DNA from: an uncultured Acidimicrobiales bacterium
GTDB lineage: Bacteria; Actinomycetota; Acidimicrobiia; Acidimicrobiales; CALAML01
NCBI GenBank assembly: GCA_937925845.1
Contig: CALAML010000011.1
Span: 33,352 to 97,351 of the forward strand
Direction of reading: 5' to 3'
DNA length: 64,000 nucleotides
In this document: piece after piece, positions 1 through 8,659 of the stretch
Layout of the letters: each line of letters begins with the position of its first letter
How positions within the stretch are numbered: the stretch's first letter is position 1
Program-made: the position numbers and the translations under genes
Notes under the pieces: generated by a model
Told to the model about the DNA's origin: nothing
The model's database searches: none
What the model saw: the letters and a program-made list of their open reading frames with translations, nothing else

Positions 1-263
1 AGCTCCTCGACGAGCTGACCCCGGTGATGAAGATCACCGAAGCACCAACCGAAGTGCGCATCACCCGCTGGCATCAAGGGCTGCCCCAATTCGACCCCGG
101 CCACCTCGATCGGGTCGCCGCGATCCGCCGGTCGGTTGCCGATGCTGGCCCCATCACCATCGCCGGGGCGGGCCTCGAAGGCCTCGGGCTACCGACATGT
201 GTGCGCCAGGGCCGGGCTGCGGCGGCAGAACTCCACTCCCGACTCCAGGAAAAACCGCGGTAG
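1..263 (+). CDS. Protoporphyrinogen/coproporphyrinogen oxidase, C-terminal fragment
   Basis: This is the 3' end of a gene that starts before the window; the reading phase begins at base 3. The roughly 86 visible residues match the C-terminal end of HemY/HemG-type FAD-dependent porphyrinogen oxidases. The motif WHQGLPQFDPGHLDRV is the family's conserved W..lPqY..GH..rv stretch. GPITIAGAGLEGLGLPTCV followed by RQGRAAAAEL is the terminal FAD-binding segment. In the coproporphyrin-dependent haem route of actinobacteria this enzyme oxidises coproporphyrinogen III to coproporphyrin III. The hemQ gene at 49793-50473 encodes a later step of the same route. The active-site part lies outside the window, so substrate preference cannot be read. 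Confidence 0.85.
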   Translation, partial: LLDELTPVMKITEAPTEVRITRWHQGLPQFDPGHLDRVAAIRRSVADAGPITIAGAGLEGLGLPTCVRQGRAAAAELHSRLQEKPR

Positions 264-385
264 GACAGGCAATCCGCGCCACACAAAGCACACGTGGGGT
301 GGTTCGCCCAGCACGTATCGTGGCTTTTCGGGGTCGGCCTCGTCTACTGTCAAAAGAGGAGCCAGGCGACGGACAAAGGCGGCCC

Positions 386-1411
386 GTGGACCCCGAGAAC
401 CCCTCGATCAGCGACAATACCGATCCGGTTTTGCCTCCGGTGGAAGGTCCGCCCTCTGCGGCTCGGGCCGAACTCGCAGCAGCGTCGCGCCCGATTGGGG
501 CCAGGATCGGCATCGGCGTACTGGCGGTCGGCGCGGTAGCTGTCGGCGCCTTCCTTTTTGGTCGTAGCAGCGAACCGGCACCGGGAACCCAACTGTCGGT
601 GGCTGGCGTCACCGAAGTCGCCGAACCGGCAACCACTCCGGCCGGGGCCGATGACCCCACCCTCACCCCCCGATCGCCGTCGACGCCTACCCCCTCGACG
701 CCCACCGCAGAAGCGGGACCGGCAGCCTCGATCAGCGCCGACACCGACAGGGGAGCGGTGGCCGTAGCTGCCGCCGCAGCCCAGGACGCCGCCGACAACC
801 CGCTCGCCGACCTGGCCGCTTTGGCCGAGACTGCGGAGCTCGACGCGGCGACCGAACCCGCAGACCTGCCCGCCGAAGCCCAGGGTTGGCGGCCGCTCCC
901 CTTCCCCGCTCCGGGCGAACTTCCCATCCCCGACCTCCTGCCCCTCGACGCTTACGCCGACACACCCCAGGTGGTGATCGGCACCCTCGAGATCCCCCGC
1001 CTCGGCGTGGTCGAAGAACTTCAGCAGGGCATGACCCTCACCGCCATCAATCGCGGCCCAAGCCATTGGCCGGGCACCGCGGCCCCAGGACGTACGGGCA
1101 ACGTGGTGATCGCCGGGCACCGCACTACCCACGGCGCCCCGTTCAACGGACTCGACAAGTTGGTCGCTGGCGACGAGGTGATCTTCACCACCCTCGACGG
1201 CACCTTCACCTACAACGTCCGCGAGATAGAGATCGTCACCCCCGACGCTCTCCACATCGCCGATCAGAGCGATCGGGCCGAAGCGACGCTCTTCGCCTGC
1301 CACCCCAAGGGTTCAGCAGCAAAACGCATCGTCGCCCGAATGGACCTCACCAGTGCACCGATCGACGCCCCAGTCGGCCTCGACCCGCTCAACACCGCCC
1401 TCGCTGGTTAA
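386..1411 (+). CDS. Class E/F-like sortase, membrane anchored
   Basis: This is a transpeptidase-type sortase of about 341 residues that would link sorting-signal proteins to the cell wall. Residues about 41-58 form a transmembrane anchor, and an Ala/Pro/Thr-rich linker of roughly 140 residues follows. The catalytic domain is C-terminal. Catalytic His is about residue 245 in IAGHRTTHGAPF, Cys about 305 in LFACHPKGS, and Arg about 314 in AKRIVAR. The HxxPKxS-like surroundings of the Cys favour the actinobacterial class E/F type over class A. I chose GTG 386 because it puts the membrane segment near the N-terminus; GTG 320 is an alternative without a clear ribosome site. No obvious LPxTG-type substrate is encoded in the window. 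The next gene downstream also acts at the envelope. Confidence 0.85.
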   Translation: MDPENPSISDNTDPVLPPVEGPPSAARAELAAASRPIGARIGIGVLAVGAVAVGAFLFGRSSEPAPGTQLSVAGVTEVAEPATTPAGADDPTLTPRSPSTPTPSTPTAEAGPAASISADTDRGAVAVAAAAAQDAADNPLADLAALAETAELDAATEPADLPAEAQGWRPLPFPAPGELPIPDLLPLDAYADTPQVVIGTLEIPRLGVVEELQQGMTLTAINRGPSHWPGTAAPGRTGNVVIAGHRTTHGAPFNGLDKLVAGDEVIFTTLDGTFTYNVREIEIVTPDALHIADQSDRAEATLFACHPKGSAAKRIVARMDLTSAPIDAPVGLDPLNTALAG

Positions 1412-1536
1412 GGCGCGCACCTCGTTAGGCCGCTTAACCCTTCGGTTGGTGTCACCACAGATCGGGGACAGCAGCTGCCCAACTTGGCGCCCCCGAATTC
1501 AACGGCGTAGCACCGGGCGGTACCGTGGGGATCTTC

Positions 1537-3249
1537 ATGGCCCGCGACAATCTTGATACGGACGTGCCCGACACTCACGCGCACGACGGCGACGCGTCCA
1601 ACCGCGGTGCCAACAGCCGCGGTGCCAACGACGCAGGCGACGCAGATCTGCACCACCGGGACACCACTACCGCGGATCCGACTGTCGCCGATGCCGCCCC
1701 TGCGAGCGAGGTGTCGCCGTGGCCGATCCGGCTTCTCGCTATTGCGTCAGGCGTAGCGTTGATGATGAGCCTGCCGCCTTGGGGATGGTGGCCGCTCGCC
1801 TTCGCCGGCATCGCCGGAATTGATCGGGTGGTAGCGGCGTCAGCCCGCCGAGGTCAACGACTCCGACACACGTGGCTGGCCGCAGCCGCATGGCTCTTCC
1901 CCTCCACGATCTGGATGTTTGACTTCACCGCGCCCGGCTACGTCGTGGCCATGGTCGTGTTCTCCGCGCTCTACGGCATCGTTGGCGGCCTGGCGCCCCA
2001 GGGGCGCGGCCGCCGCCCGGTGCTCGCCGGCGGCTTTGTCTTCGCCGAACTGATCCGGGCCTCCTGGCCCTTCGGCGGGGTCCCCATCTCCACCATGGCC
2101 ATGATGCTGTCGAGCTCACCCCTCCTTCCCATCGCCCGGGTCGGCGGCCCGTTCCTGTTGGCCTTCACCATCATGACCATCGGCCTCACCCTCTCGGCCG
2201 CCGTCGGCCGCCAAACCCGCACCGCCATCCTTGGCGTGGCCGGAGCGCTGATTCTCATCCTGCTCGGGCTCGTCGGGCCCCGCGGAGAAACAATCGACAC
2301 CCTTGACGTGGCCGTGGTCCAAGGCGGTGGACCCCAGCGCACTCGAGCCAGCGCGTCCCAGGAACCCATCGTGTTCGCCCGCCACCTCGAGGCGAGCCAG
2401 ACCATCAGCACCCCGGTTGATCTGGTGCTGTGGCCTGAGAACGTGGTGAACCCGAAAGCGCCGGGCGCCTCGGAGAACGCCGCCGGCCTCGACAAGGACT
2501 TTGCCCAAACCGAACTGGAGCAACTGGCTCGCGACCTCGACGCCCCGATCCTGCCCGGCTGGTTCGAAAAGGTGTCCGACACCAACACCATCAACTACAC
2601 CAACATCATCAACCCCGACGGCTCCACCGGCGACCGCTACGACAAGGTGCGGCTCGTACCATTCGGCGAAGTCATCCCGTTCCGGCCGCTACTCGAATCG
2701 ATCGCCGGCGATGCCCTGCCGGCCCGAGATGTGATCCCCGGCACCGAGCCAGCGGTGCTCGACACGCCGGTCGGAACCCTCGGCATCTCCATCTCGTGGG
2801 AGATCTTCTTCGCCAACCGGGCCCGAGACGCCGTCGGCAACGGTGGTGAGGTGCTGATCAACCCCACCAACGGGTCGTCGTACTGGCTCACGATCGTCCA
2901 GAGCCAACAGATCGCGTCATCGAAACTGCGGGCGATGGAAACCGGCCGATGGGTACTACAGGCTGCGCCCACCGGGTTCAGCGCAGTCATCACCCCCGAA
3001 GGCAAGGTTGTTGACCGCACCGGCGTGAGCGAAACCCGGGTGCTCACCGAGACCATCGAGCGGCGTCGGGGCCTCACGTGGGCCAACCGAGTGGGCAACT
3101 GGCCTGCGGTACTGCTGGCATTGGCCGGGATCGTTGGCGGCCTGGCCGCAAGCGAGCGTCGGGCCACCCGCACTACTGGTACTGACCGCACTGCCGCTGC
3201 CTCAAAGGCCGAGGTGCCCGATCGTGAGGGTCGGCCAGCGGTACCCTGA
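1537..3249 (+). CDS. lnt: Apolipoprotein N-acyltransferase homologue with Cys-to-Ser active site
   Basis: Lnt transfers the third acyl chain to the N-terminal Cys of lipoproteins in the membrane. About 570 residues: a hydrophilic N-terminus with the near-repeat NRGANSRGAND, six or so membrane segments (residues about 60-260), then a nitrilase-fold domain. Catalytic Glu is kept at about residue 301 (LWPENV) and Lys at about 370 (YDKVRLVPFGE). The third catalytic residue, Cys in the family motif ICYE/ICWE, is Ser at about 420 (ISISWEIFF, codon TCG at 2794). The rest of the domain is intact (NPTNGSSYW; SSKLRAMETGRWVLQAAPTG). A final hydrophobic segment precedes a polar tail. ATG 1537 was chosen because a TACCGT box covers GTG 1525, the alternative start. 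It may be inactive, act with Ser as nucleophile, or have another role. Confidence 0.85.
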   Translation: MARDNLDTDVPDTHAHDGDASNRGANSRGANDAGDADLHHRDTTTADPTVADAAPASEVSPWPIRLLAIASGVALMMSLPPWGWWPLAFAGIAGIDRVVAASARRGQRLRHTWLAAAAWLFPSTIWMFDFTAPGYVVAMVVFSALYGIVGGLAPQGRGRRPVLAGGFVFAELIRASWPFGGVPISTMAMMLSSSPLLPIARVGGPFLLAFTIMTIGLTLSAAVGRQTRTAILGVAGALILILLGLVGPRGETIDTLDVAVVQGGGPQRTRASASQEPIVFARHLEASQTISTPVDLVLWPENVVNPKAPGASENAAGLDKDFAQTELEQLARDLDAPILPGWFEKVSDTNTINYTNIINPDGSTGDRYDKVRLVPFGEVIPFRPLLESIAGDALPARDVIPGTEPAVLDTPVGTLGISISWEIFFANRARDAVGNGGEVLINPTNGSSYWLTIVQSQQIASSKLRAMETGRWVLQAAPTGFSAVITPEGKVVDRTGVSETRVLTETIERRRGLTWANRVGNWPAVLLALAGIVGGLAASERRATRTTGTDRTAAASKAEVPDREGRPAVP

Positions 3250-3256
3250 ACAAGAC

Positions 3257-5659
3257 ATGACCGGTCGCCGAAGCACCCCAACCGCAGCGGCCTCCGGCGC
3301 GCCCCGAAGCCTGTTTCCCAGGGTGCCGCTGCCGCTCGTGATTGGCGTGGTTCTTGCGGTGGCGCTGATGGCCCAAGCCTGTAGCCGAGGCGATCCGGTC
3401 CAACGCCAGGCACTCACCCTTGAGGGCGTCTCGACCACCACCACTACTGCGCCCACGCAGGCCCTGGGTCGGGTCGAACTCGACCGCTACGAGAACGACC
3501 GATGCGATCAACTCGACCGCACCTCGTGCCTGTTGCCGTTCCCCAACGACTACTTCACCTCCGAAGATCTGCTGTCGCCCACCGGCCGCCGCGTGAACCT
3601 GGCCCTTGAGTCAATGCCGGCCAACAAACAGGGGGTGAACATCGACCCCCGCCGATGGAACCGGCTCGACGGGTTCGCTGGATCGACACCGATCATGGCC
3701 TCGTTCCCCGGCCTCGACTTCGAAGCAAGCGCCCTCCCAGGGCCAGCCACCGCAGCGCGATCGATCCGTCCCAACGCGGCGATCGTTATCTGGGACACGG
3801 TCGAGGAACGTCGGATCGGCTACTGGGTTGAACAGTCGGAGAGTGGCCCGGGCGGCATCACCACGCTCATCATCCGCACCACGGAAGTCCTGGCCCCAGG
3901 TCATCGGATCGTGGTTGGTATCCGATCACTGAAGGGTGCCGATGGCGAGCTACTTACCGCCGGCCGCGACTTCGGCGCGTTCCGTGATCGGCAACCAACC
4001 ACGCCGTTTGATCCGCTCTTTGAGCGCCGCCGCGCCGACATGAACGACGTCTTCGATGACCTCCGGGCCGCCGGAGTTCGCCGAGATGAGCGACTTCAGC
4101 TGGCATGGAGCTTCACTGTCGCCAGCGATGAATCCATGAATGCTCCGCTGTCGTCGATGATCCTGAACGCCTTCGCCACGCTCGGCGGCGACTCCCCCAG
4201 CTTCACCATCGACCAGGTGGTCGACGGAGCCCCGACCGAAGAACAGCTGAGCGACACCACCGTGGCCGACGCCACCCAAACCAACGAAGAAGGCGATCCG
4301 ATCGCCGGCGCCGAAGCCGACCCTGAAGCCACCGAAGCCATCGACGGCGAGGGAGAGGGCGAGGCCGACGGGGAGGCCGCACCCGAGGACGACACCGTCG
4401 CAGGCGAAGAGCTGACGGCCGAGGAAGAAGAAGGCACCGAAGCCCCGGACGAGGGCGATATCGGCACCCAGGAAGGAGATCAGGCACCGGTGACCGGACC
4501 TGGCGCCGAACTCAACGTGGGCCGGTTCATCCGCGGCCGCATCGTGGTACCAAACTTCCTCGACGACGGCGGCGTTCCCGGCTCGGAGCTGGTTCTCGGC
4601 AGTGATGGGTTCCCCCAACAAACCGACACCACCGGGACCGTTTATGAGGCTGAGTTCTCGTGCCTGATACCAAAACGACTCACCGACGCCGCAGTACCCC
4701 AGCCCTCGCGCATGGTGCTGTTTGGCCATGACCTCCTGGGAGACCGCAACGAAGTGCTTTCGGCCGGAGCAATCGAGTTGGCTCAGCGCCACCGCATGGT
4801 GATCTGCGGTACCGACATGATCGGCATGAGCAGCGCCGACAGCCAGTTTGTGATCGCGGCCTACGCCGACCTGTCGCGCTTCGGAACAGTCCCCGACCGT
4901 ATGCACCAGGGAATCCTGAACTCGCTCTACCTCGCCCGGGCCATGTCGCACCCTGACGGCTTCGTGAGCCAGGCCGCTTTCGCCGGCACCGACGGCGGCA
5001 CCTACGTGGACGAGAGCCGGGTCTACTACTACGGCATCGGCCAGGGGGCGGTGGTTGGGCCGGTCCTGACCGCACAGTCGCGAGACCTCAACCGCGCTGC
5101 GCTGATCGGTGGTGGCGCCAACTTCAACCTGATCGTCAGCCGATCCCGAGACTTCGAAACACTCGGCGAGATCGCCGACACCACCTACGACGCGGGCCCG
5201 ACCCAAGAGCTGGCCTTGGCGCTGGCCCAAAGCCTCTGGGCGCCGGTCGAGATGAGCGGCAACATCCGGCCCATCGAGGAAAGCAACGACCGGCTGCTGC
5301 TACAGGTGGTCTACGGCGACCAGACGATCCCCGTGCTCTCGGCGCTCACCGCCACCCGCAGCCTCAACCTGGTCACCCGACAACCACTGTTGGCCCCGGA
5401 TCGACAGCGCCAGGGCGAAAACCTCCTCTGGCAACTCGAGCCGGTGCCGGCCTACCCTCACCGGGAGTCGGCCATGGTGATGTTCGATGCGGGCGGGCTG
5501 ATTCCCCCGCTCGGGCCCTCGCCAGCATGGGCGGGCGAGGACCCCCACAACCTGCTCCAGTCACACCTGGCCGCGGTCGACCAGGTAGCCAACTTCCTCA
5601 GCCCCGACAGCCGAGTGATCAACCCCTGCGACACTGACCCCTGCACCCTCGACGGCTAA
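3257..5659 (+). CDS. Large lipoprotein with alpha/beta-hydrolase-like domain lacking the nucleophile Ser
   Basis: About 800 residues. The N-terminus is a lipoprotein signal peptide (hydrophobic core about 23-35, lipobox LMAQAC). A Thr-rich linker follows, then a beta-rich region starting with CLLPFPNDYFTSED. Residues about 335-415 are an almost purely acidic Asp/Glu/Ala/Gly linker. The C-terminal half resembles an alpha/beta hydrolase: RMVLFGHDLLGDR looks like an oxyanion-side strand. VYYYGIGQGA sits where family members I recall have a G-x-S-Q-G nucleophile elbow, so Ser is Gly at about residue 595. No enzyme activity can be assigned. ATG 3257 lies just after the lnt homologue and gives a good signal peptide. 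The two genes are probably co-transcribed. Confidence 0.6.
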   Translation: MTGRRSTPTAAASGAPRSLFPRVPLPLVIGVVLAVALMAQACSRGDPVQRQALTLEGVSTTTTTAPTQALGRVELDRYENDRCDQLDRTSCLLPFPNDYFTSEDLLSPTGRRVNLALESMPANKQGVNIDPRRWNRLDGFAGSTPIMASFPGLDFEASALPGPATAARSIRPNAAIVIWDTVEERRIGYWVEQSESGPGGITTLIIRTTEVLAPGHRIVVGIRSLKGADGELLTAGRDFGAFRDRQPTTPFDPLFERRRADMNDVFDDLRAAGVRRDERLQLAWSFTVASDESMNAPLSSMILNAFATLGGDSPSFTIDQVVDGAPTEEQLSDTTVADATQTNEEGDPIAGAEADPEATEAIDGEGEGEADGEAAPEDDTVAGEELTAEEEEGTEAPDEGDIGTQEGDQAPVTGPGAELNVGRFIRGRIVVPNFLDDGGVPGSELVLGSDGFPQQTDTTGTVYEAEFSCLIPKRLTDAAVPQPSRMVLFGHDLLGDRNEVLSAGAIELAQRHRMVICGTDMIGMSSADSQFVIAAYADLSRFGTVPDRMHQGILNSLYLARAMSHPDGFVSQAAFAGTDGGTYVDESRVYYYGIGQGAVVGPVLTAQSRDLNRAALIGGGANFNLIVSRSRDFETLGEIADTTYDAGPTQELALALAQSLWAPVEMSGNIRPIEESNDRLLLQVVYGDQTIPVLSALTATRSLNLVTRQPLLAPDRQRQGENLLWQLEPVPAYPHRESAMVMFDAGGLIPPLGPSPAWAGEDPHNLLQSHLAAVDQVANFLSPDSRVINPCDTDPCTLDG

Positions 5660-5685
5660 GGCTGGCTACCAACACAAAGCCAGCC
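5660..5685. terminator. Bidirectional terminator hairpin
   Basis: GGCTGGCT and AGCCAGCC pair perfectly (8 bp) around a 10-nt loop. It lies between two convergent genes, directly after the stop of the large lipoprotein gene. Confidence 0.6.
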
Positions 5686-5715
5686 CCCCGTCACCGTCGC
5701 GTTGGCTCAGCAGGG

Positions 5716-6576
5716 TCAACTCGAAGCGACCGCATCTCGAGCCGTGACCAGGCTGTCCAACGCCACCAGGGTTTCATCACGAGGTAGCGAACCGAGTGCG
5801 AAGATAGCCCGGTCGATACCGCCTGCAGCGAAACGCTCCAACTCGCCAGGGTCGGTCGGGGCGGAGTAGATGCTCACCTCGAAGGCTTCCGGATCGCCAC
5901 CGGCTTCGGCCACCATCTGGCGGGCGTCGGCCGCAGCCGCGACCAGGTCGCCATCACGCCCACCGATCGGCACCCAACCATTGCCGTACCGGATCGCCCG
6001 GCGAACGCCATGAGGGAAACCACCACCGACGTGGATCGGCGGATGGGGCTGCTGGGCCGGCTTGGGCCACACCTTGCAGGCGTCGAAGTTGACCAAATCG
6101 CCGTGATATTCGGCCTCCTCTAGGGTGTCGTCCCAAAGGGTCTTCATGGCCTCGATGCGCTCACGCATCAGCTTCCATCGACCCTCGAAGTCCTCGGTGC
6201 CGTGGTCGGCCATCTCCTCGGCGTTCCAGCCGCCACCCACCCCAAAGAGGAAGCGGCCATTACTCAGCCTGTCGAGGCTGGCCACCTCCTTGGCCAACTG
6301 GATGGGGTCCCGCTGGGGCACCAGGGCAATCCCGGTGGCCAACTTGAGCTCCGTCGTTACTGCGGCCACCATCGAGAGCGCCACAAAGGGATCGACCGCG
6401 GCGTAGTAGTGGCGCGGGAGTTCGTCGCCGCCGGGCCAGGGAGAGCGCCGCGACGACGGGATGTGGGAGTGCTCGGCCACCCACAACGACTCAAAACCAC
6501 GCTCCTCCAGAGCCGGCCCGAGTTCAGCCGGGTGGATCGCATAGTCAGTGGGAAAGGTGGCTACTCCGAACAACAT
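5716..6576 (-). CDS. LLM-class F420-dependent oxidoreductase
   Basis: A 286-residue member of the luciferase-like monooxygenase superfamily, predicted to use coenzyme F420 (or FMN) for a hydride-transfer oxidoreduction in the cytoplasm. It starts with MLFGVATFPTDYAIHPAELG, the first beta strand and helix of the TIM barrel. ESLWVAEHSHIP matches the conserved early motif. LATGIALVPQRDPIQLAKE and FLFGVGGGWNAEEM are the standard cofactor-side motifs of this family, and PIHVGG follows. The length is normal for the TIGR03619-like group. It is monocistronic in appearance and convergent with the preceding lipoprotein gene. The substrate cannot be read from sequence; many paralogues occur in actinobacteria. 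Confidence 0.88.
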   Translation of the reverse strand: MLFGVATFPTDYAIHPAELGPALEERGFESLWVAEHSHIPSSRRSPWPGGDELPRHYYAAVDPFVALSMVAAVTTELKLATGIALVPQRDPIQLAKEVASLDRLSNGRFLFGVGGGWNAEEMADHGTEDFEGRWKLMRERIEAMKTLWDDTLEEAEYHGDLVNFDACKVWPKPAQQPHPPIHVGGGFPHGVRRAIRYGNGWVPIGGRDGDLVAAAADARQMVAEAGGDPEAFEVSIYSAPTDPGELERFAAGGIDRAIFALGSLPRDETLVALDSLVTARDAVASS

Positions 6577-6670
6577 GGCGCCAGCTTGGCATGGCGCGAC
6601 GCCGAACGCCGCGGTGGCTCACCCCTAGTGTCAAGGCGTGGCGTGTGGCCGATGGCAACCCAGCGGTGGG

Positions 6671-7327
6671 TCAGCGACGCCGGATCAGGGTGAGGCCATC
6701 GCCAAGGGTGGCCAGCACCACCTCGGCGCGCGAATCCTGAGCAACAAAGGTGTTGAACTCCCGAAGGGCTGCGGTGTCGTCGGAGCTGTCGCCGGCATCA
6801 AGAACCTGACCACCCCACAGGGTGTTGTCGACGGCGATCAACCCCCGATCCGACAACCGGGGCAGGATCTGTTCGTAGTAGGCCCGATAGCCGGTCTTGT
6901 CGGCGTCGATAAAGGCGAAGTCGATCACGGTGTCGGCGGGCAGCGCCTCGAGCGTCTCCAACGCCGGCGCAATCCGAAGGTCGATGACGCCGTCAACGCC
7001 GGCCGCTTCCCAGTGCTCCCGGGCAATCGCGGTCCACTCCTCGCTGACGTCACAGCAGAGCAACCGACCACCGGCGGGCAGATGGCGAGCGATCGACAAC
7101 GACGAGTAGCCGGTGAAGGTGCCGATTTCGACGGCCAGGGCCGGGGCGATGGCCGAGGTCAACAGCCCCAGGATCAGCCCCTGGTCAGGGGCAACCTGCA
7201 TCTGGGAGACCCCTCCCAGCGCCGCAGTGCGCTCGATCAGCGAGGCCGCCACCTCATCAGGCGCCGTTGAACTGGCCTGGACGTACTCGGCGAGCTCAGG
7301 GGAAAGAAAGAACGATCGAGGAGTCAT
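6671..7327 (-). CDS. SAM-dependent O-methyltransferase, catechol-OMT type
   Basis: A 218-residue class I methyltransferase of the O-methyltransferase family 3 (CCoAOMT/COMT-like), which methylates hydroxyl groups of small molecules using SAM and a divalent metal. VEIGTFTGYSSLSIARHLP is the glycine-rich SAM site, LLCCDVSEEWTAIAREHW carries the acidic ribose-binding residue, and FAFIDADKTGYRAYYEQ contains the metal-binding DADK. RGLIAVDNTLWGGQVLD is the family's second metal and substrate loop. It ends with LTLIRRR, as usual. It stands alone between two genes on the same strand, with 118 bases upstream to the next gene. The substrate is unknown. Confidence 0.9.
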   Translation of the reverse strand: MTPRSFFLSPELAEYVQASSTAPDEVAASLIERTAALGGVSQMQVAPDQGLILGLLTSAIAPALAVEIGTFTGYSSLSIARHLPAGGRLLCCDVSEEWTAIAREHWEAAGVDGVIDLRIAPALETLEALPADTVIDFAFIDADKTGYRAYYEQILPRLSDRGLIAVDNTLWGGQVLDAGDSSDDTAALREFNTFVAQDSRAEVVLATLGDGLTLIRRR

Positions 7328-7445
7328 GGCTTCACTCTGCCATGGCCGGCTTGATTGAGCGACGCGATCGCCTGGCCGGAAGGCGAAAGAGCCTGGGCCC
7401 GATGCGCTGGGTCCAAAGACGAAGCTTCGGGCGGTCAGACCCCGA

Positions 7446-8384
7446 CTAGACCTCGACCCAGTGTTGGTCGATCAGTCGGAACGCCGTGCCCGGCGCGATA
7501 ACCGACCCGCCCAGATCCGGACCATGCAGCAGTTGGGCCAGCACCTCGACACCATCGACCACCCGAGGCCCCGGTCGGCTGAACAGACCGGACCCGTCAA
7601 CCACCACCACGTCACTCAGCTGCGGCGACGCCAGCAGATCCAGCCACGCCGGCTCGGCACCGAACTCGTCGGCCCGACGCACGGTCTCGGACGCATCAAA
7701 CCCACAGAAGGCCAGCACCACCACCTCGGGCGCTGCAGCCAGAATGGCGCTCCACTCCACCGGGGTTGATGGCTCCCCCGACCGGCCAAGCAGGTTCTCG
7801 CCACCGGCAGCCGTGACCATGTCGGGCACCCAGTGCCCCGGCGCAAACGGCGGCACCGGCCACTCCAGCACCGCCACCCGTGGCCGAGGACGGCCCTCCA
7901 CCAACCGAGCAACCCGGTTGAGTCGGTCCCGCAGCTCGGCGGTCAGACGGTCGCCCGCTTCGGCGTCACCGAGGGCCTGGGCGACCACCGAGATCGAATC
8001 GATGACGGCATCAAGATCGCCCGGATCCACCCCGAGCACTTCCGCCTCATGGGGCATTGAACACACCGCCGCGGCCACCGCGTCGGCCGACACCGCGCAG
8101 ACCTCGCACAACGATTGCGACAGCACCAGGCGAGGCTCGAGGTTCCGAAGCGCCTCGGCATCAAGGGCGTAAACGGTGTGGGCATCGCTGACGCTCGCTC
8201 GCACGGCCTCGTCGATCTCGGCCGAGGTCAGACCCGACGCCAGCATGTCGGACGTCACCGCCGGCACCCGACCGGCCAGGCCCGCCGGATAGTCACACTC
8301 ATGGGTGATGCCGACCAGGTCGTCGCCATGACCGAGAGCCACAACAATCTCGGTGGTACTCGGCAACAAGGAAACAACTCGCAT
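7446..8384 (-). CDS. Cobalamin-binding (BtuF-like) periplasmic-binding-fold protein without signal peptide
   Basis: A 312-residue protein of the BtuF/FecCD-partner binding family. It begins MRVVSLLPSTTEIVVALG, the first strand of the type III binding-protein fold, and continues with LVGITHECDYP, conserved in cobalamin-binding members. SQSLCEVCAVS, with two Cys, and RVAVLEWPVPPFAPGHWVPDMV are also typical. No signal peptide or lipobox is present, so the product appears cytosolic, as in many actinobacterial homologues; transport as such is therefore unlikely. No btuC or btuD gene is near. The start is supported by a leaderless -10 box TAGTGT at 8391-8396. Its role, perhaps corrinoid binding or salvage, is inferred. 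Confidence 0.78.
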   Translation of the reverse strand: MRVVSLLPSTTEIVVALGHGDDLVGITHECDYPAGLAGRVPAVTSDMLASGLTSAEIDEAVRASVSDAHTVYALDAEALRNLEPRLVLSQSLCEVCAVSADAVAAAVCSMPHEAEVLGVDPGDLDAVIDSISVVAQALGDAEAGDRLTAELRDRLNRVARLVEGRPRPRVAVLEWPVPPFAPGHWVPDMVTAAGGENLLGRSGEPSTPVEWSAILAAAPEVVVLAFCGFDASETVRRADEFGAEPAWLDLLASPQLSDVVVVDGSGLFSRPGPRVVDGVEVLAQLLHGPDLGGSVIAPGTAFRLIDQHWVEV

Positions 8385-8390
8385 ACCGCG

Positions 8391-8396
8391 ACACTA
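8391..8396 (-). promoter_or_regulatory. Leaderless -10 box of the BtuF-like gene
   Basis: TAGTGT on the minus strand ends 6 nt before the ATG at 8384. Transcription would start at or next to the start codon. Confidence 0.5.
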
Positions 8397-8452
8397 CCGG
8401 TCAGGCGACTTGAGGGGCCTGGCCCAACTCGTCACGAGCTTTCGCATCCACA

Positions 8453-8504
8453 AGATCTGTGACACCCAGCGCCGCAAAAACGCAGTGCTGGGCGTCACGG
8501 ATCT
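8453..8504. repeat. Long hairpin, related to the one at 26232-26273
   Basis: Two 20-base arms (AGATCTGTGACACCCAGCGC and its near complement) pair at 17 of 20 positions around the loop CGCAAAAACGCA. The core GTGACRCCCAGCGC, an A5 loop and GGCGTCAC recur 18 kb away. It lies between two minus-strand genes and may end transcripts or be a dispersed element. Confidence 0.55.
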
Positions 8505-8531
8505 TTGTTTTGGGGGCCCGCCGTAAAACAG

Positions 8532-8568
8532 GCTCAAGCCTCGGTCGGGGGGAGGCCGAGGCTTGAGC
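8532..8568 (-). terminator. Terminator of the exported-protein gene
   Basis: GCTCAAGCCTCGG pairs perfectly with CCGAGGCTTGAGC (13 bp, 11-nt loop). On the minus strand it is followed by TGTTTT, as in an intrinsic terminator. Confidence 0.7.
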
Positions 8569-8631
8569 GGGGTGCATCAACGCACCTGTGTATTGGTCGC
8601 TTTGAACAGTGGAAGAGTCGCGACCTGGGTA

Positions 8632-8651
8632 GAGAATTCGGGAGAATTCTC
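8632..8651. repeat. Small inverted repeat at the gene end
   Basis: GAGAATTC and GAATTCTC are complementary with a 4-nt GGGA spacer, 8 bases beyond the stop of the minus-strand exported-protein gene. Possibly part of the 3' end structure. Confidence 0.35.
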
Positions 8652-8659
8652 GAGGTTGA

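Noticed and set aside
3950..5230. A 426-codon minus-strand frame inside the large lipoprotein gene
   Set aside because: Antisense of a gene with signal peptide and coherent protein features; translation shows no fold.
7446..8384. Cobalamin riboswitch control of the BtuF-like gene
   Set aside because: The gene appears leaderless and no B12-box-like sequence or long leader is visible upstream.
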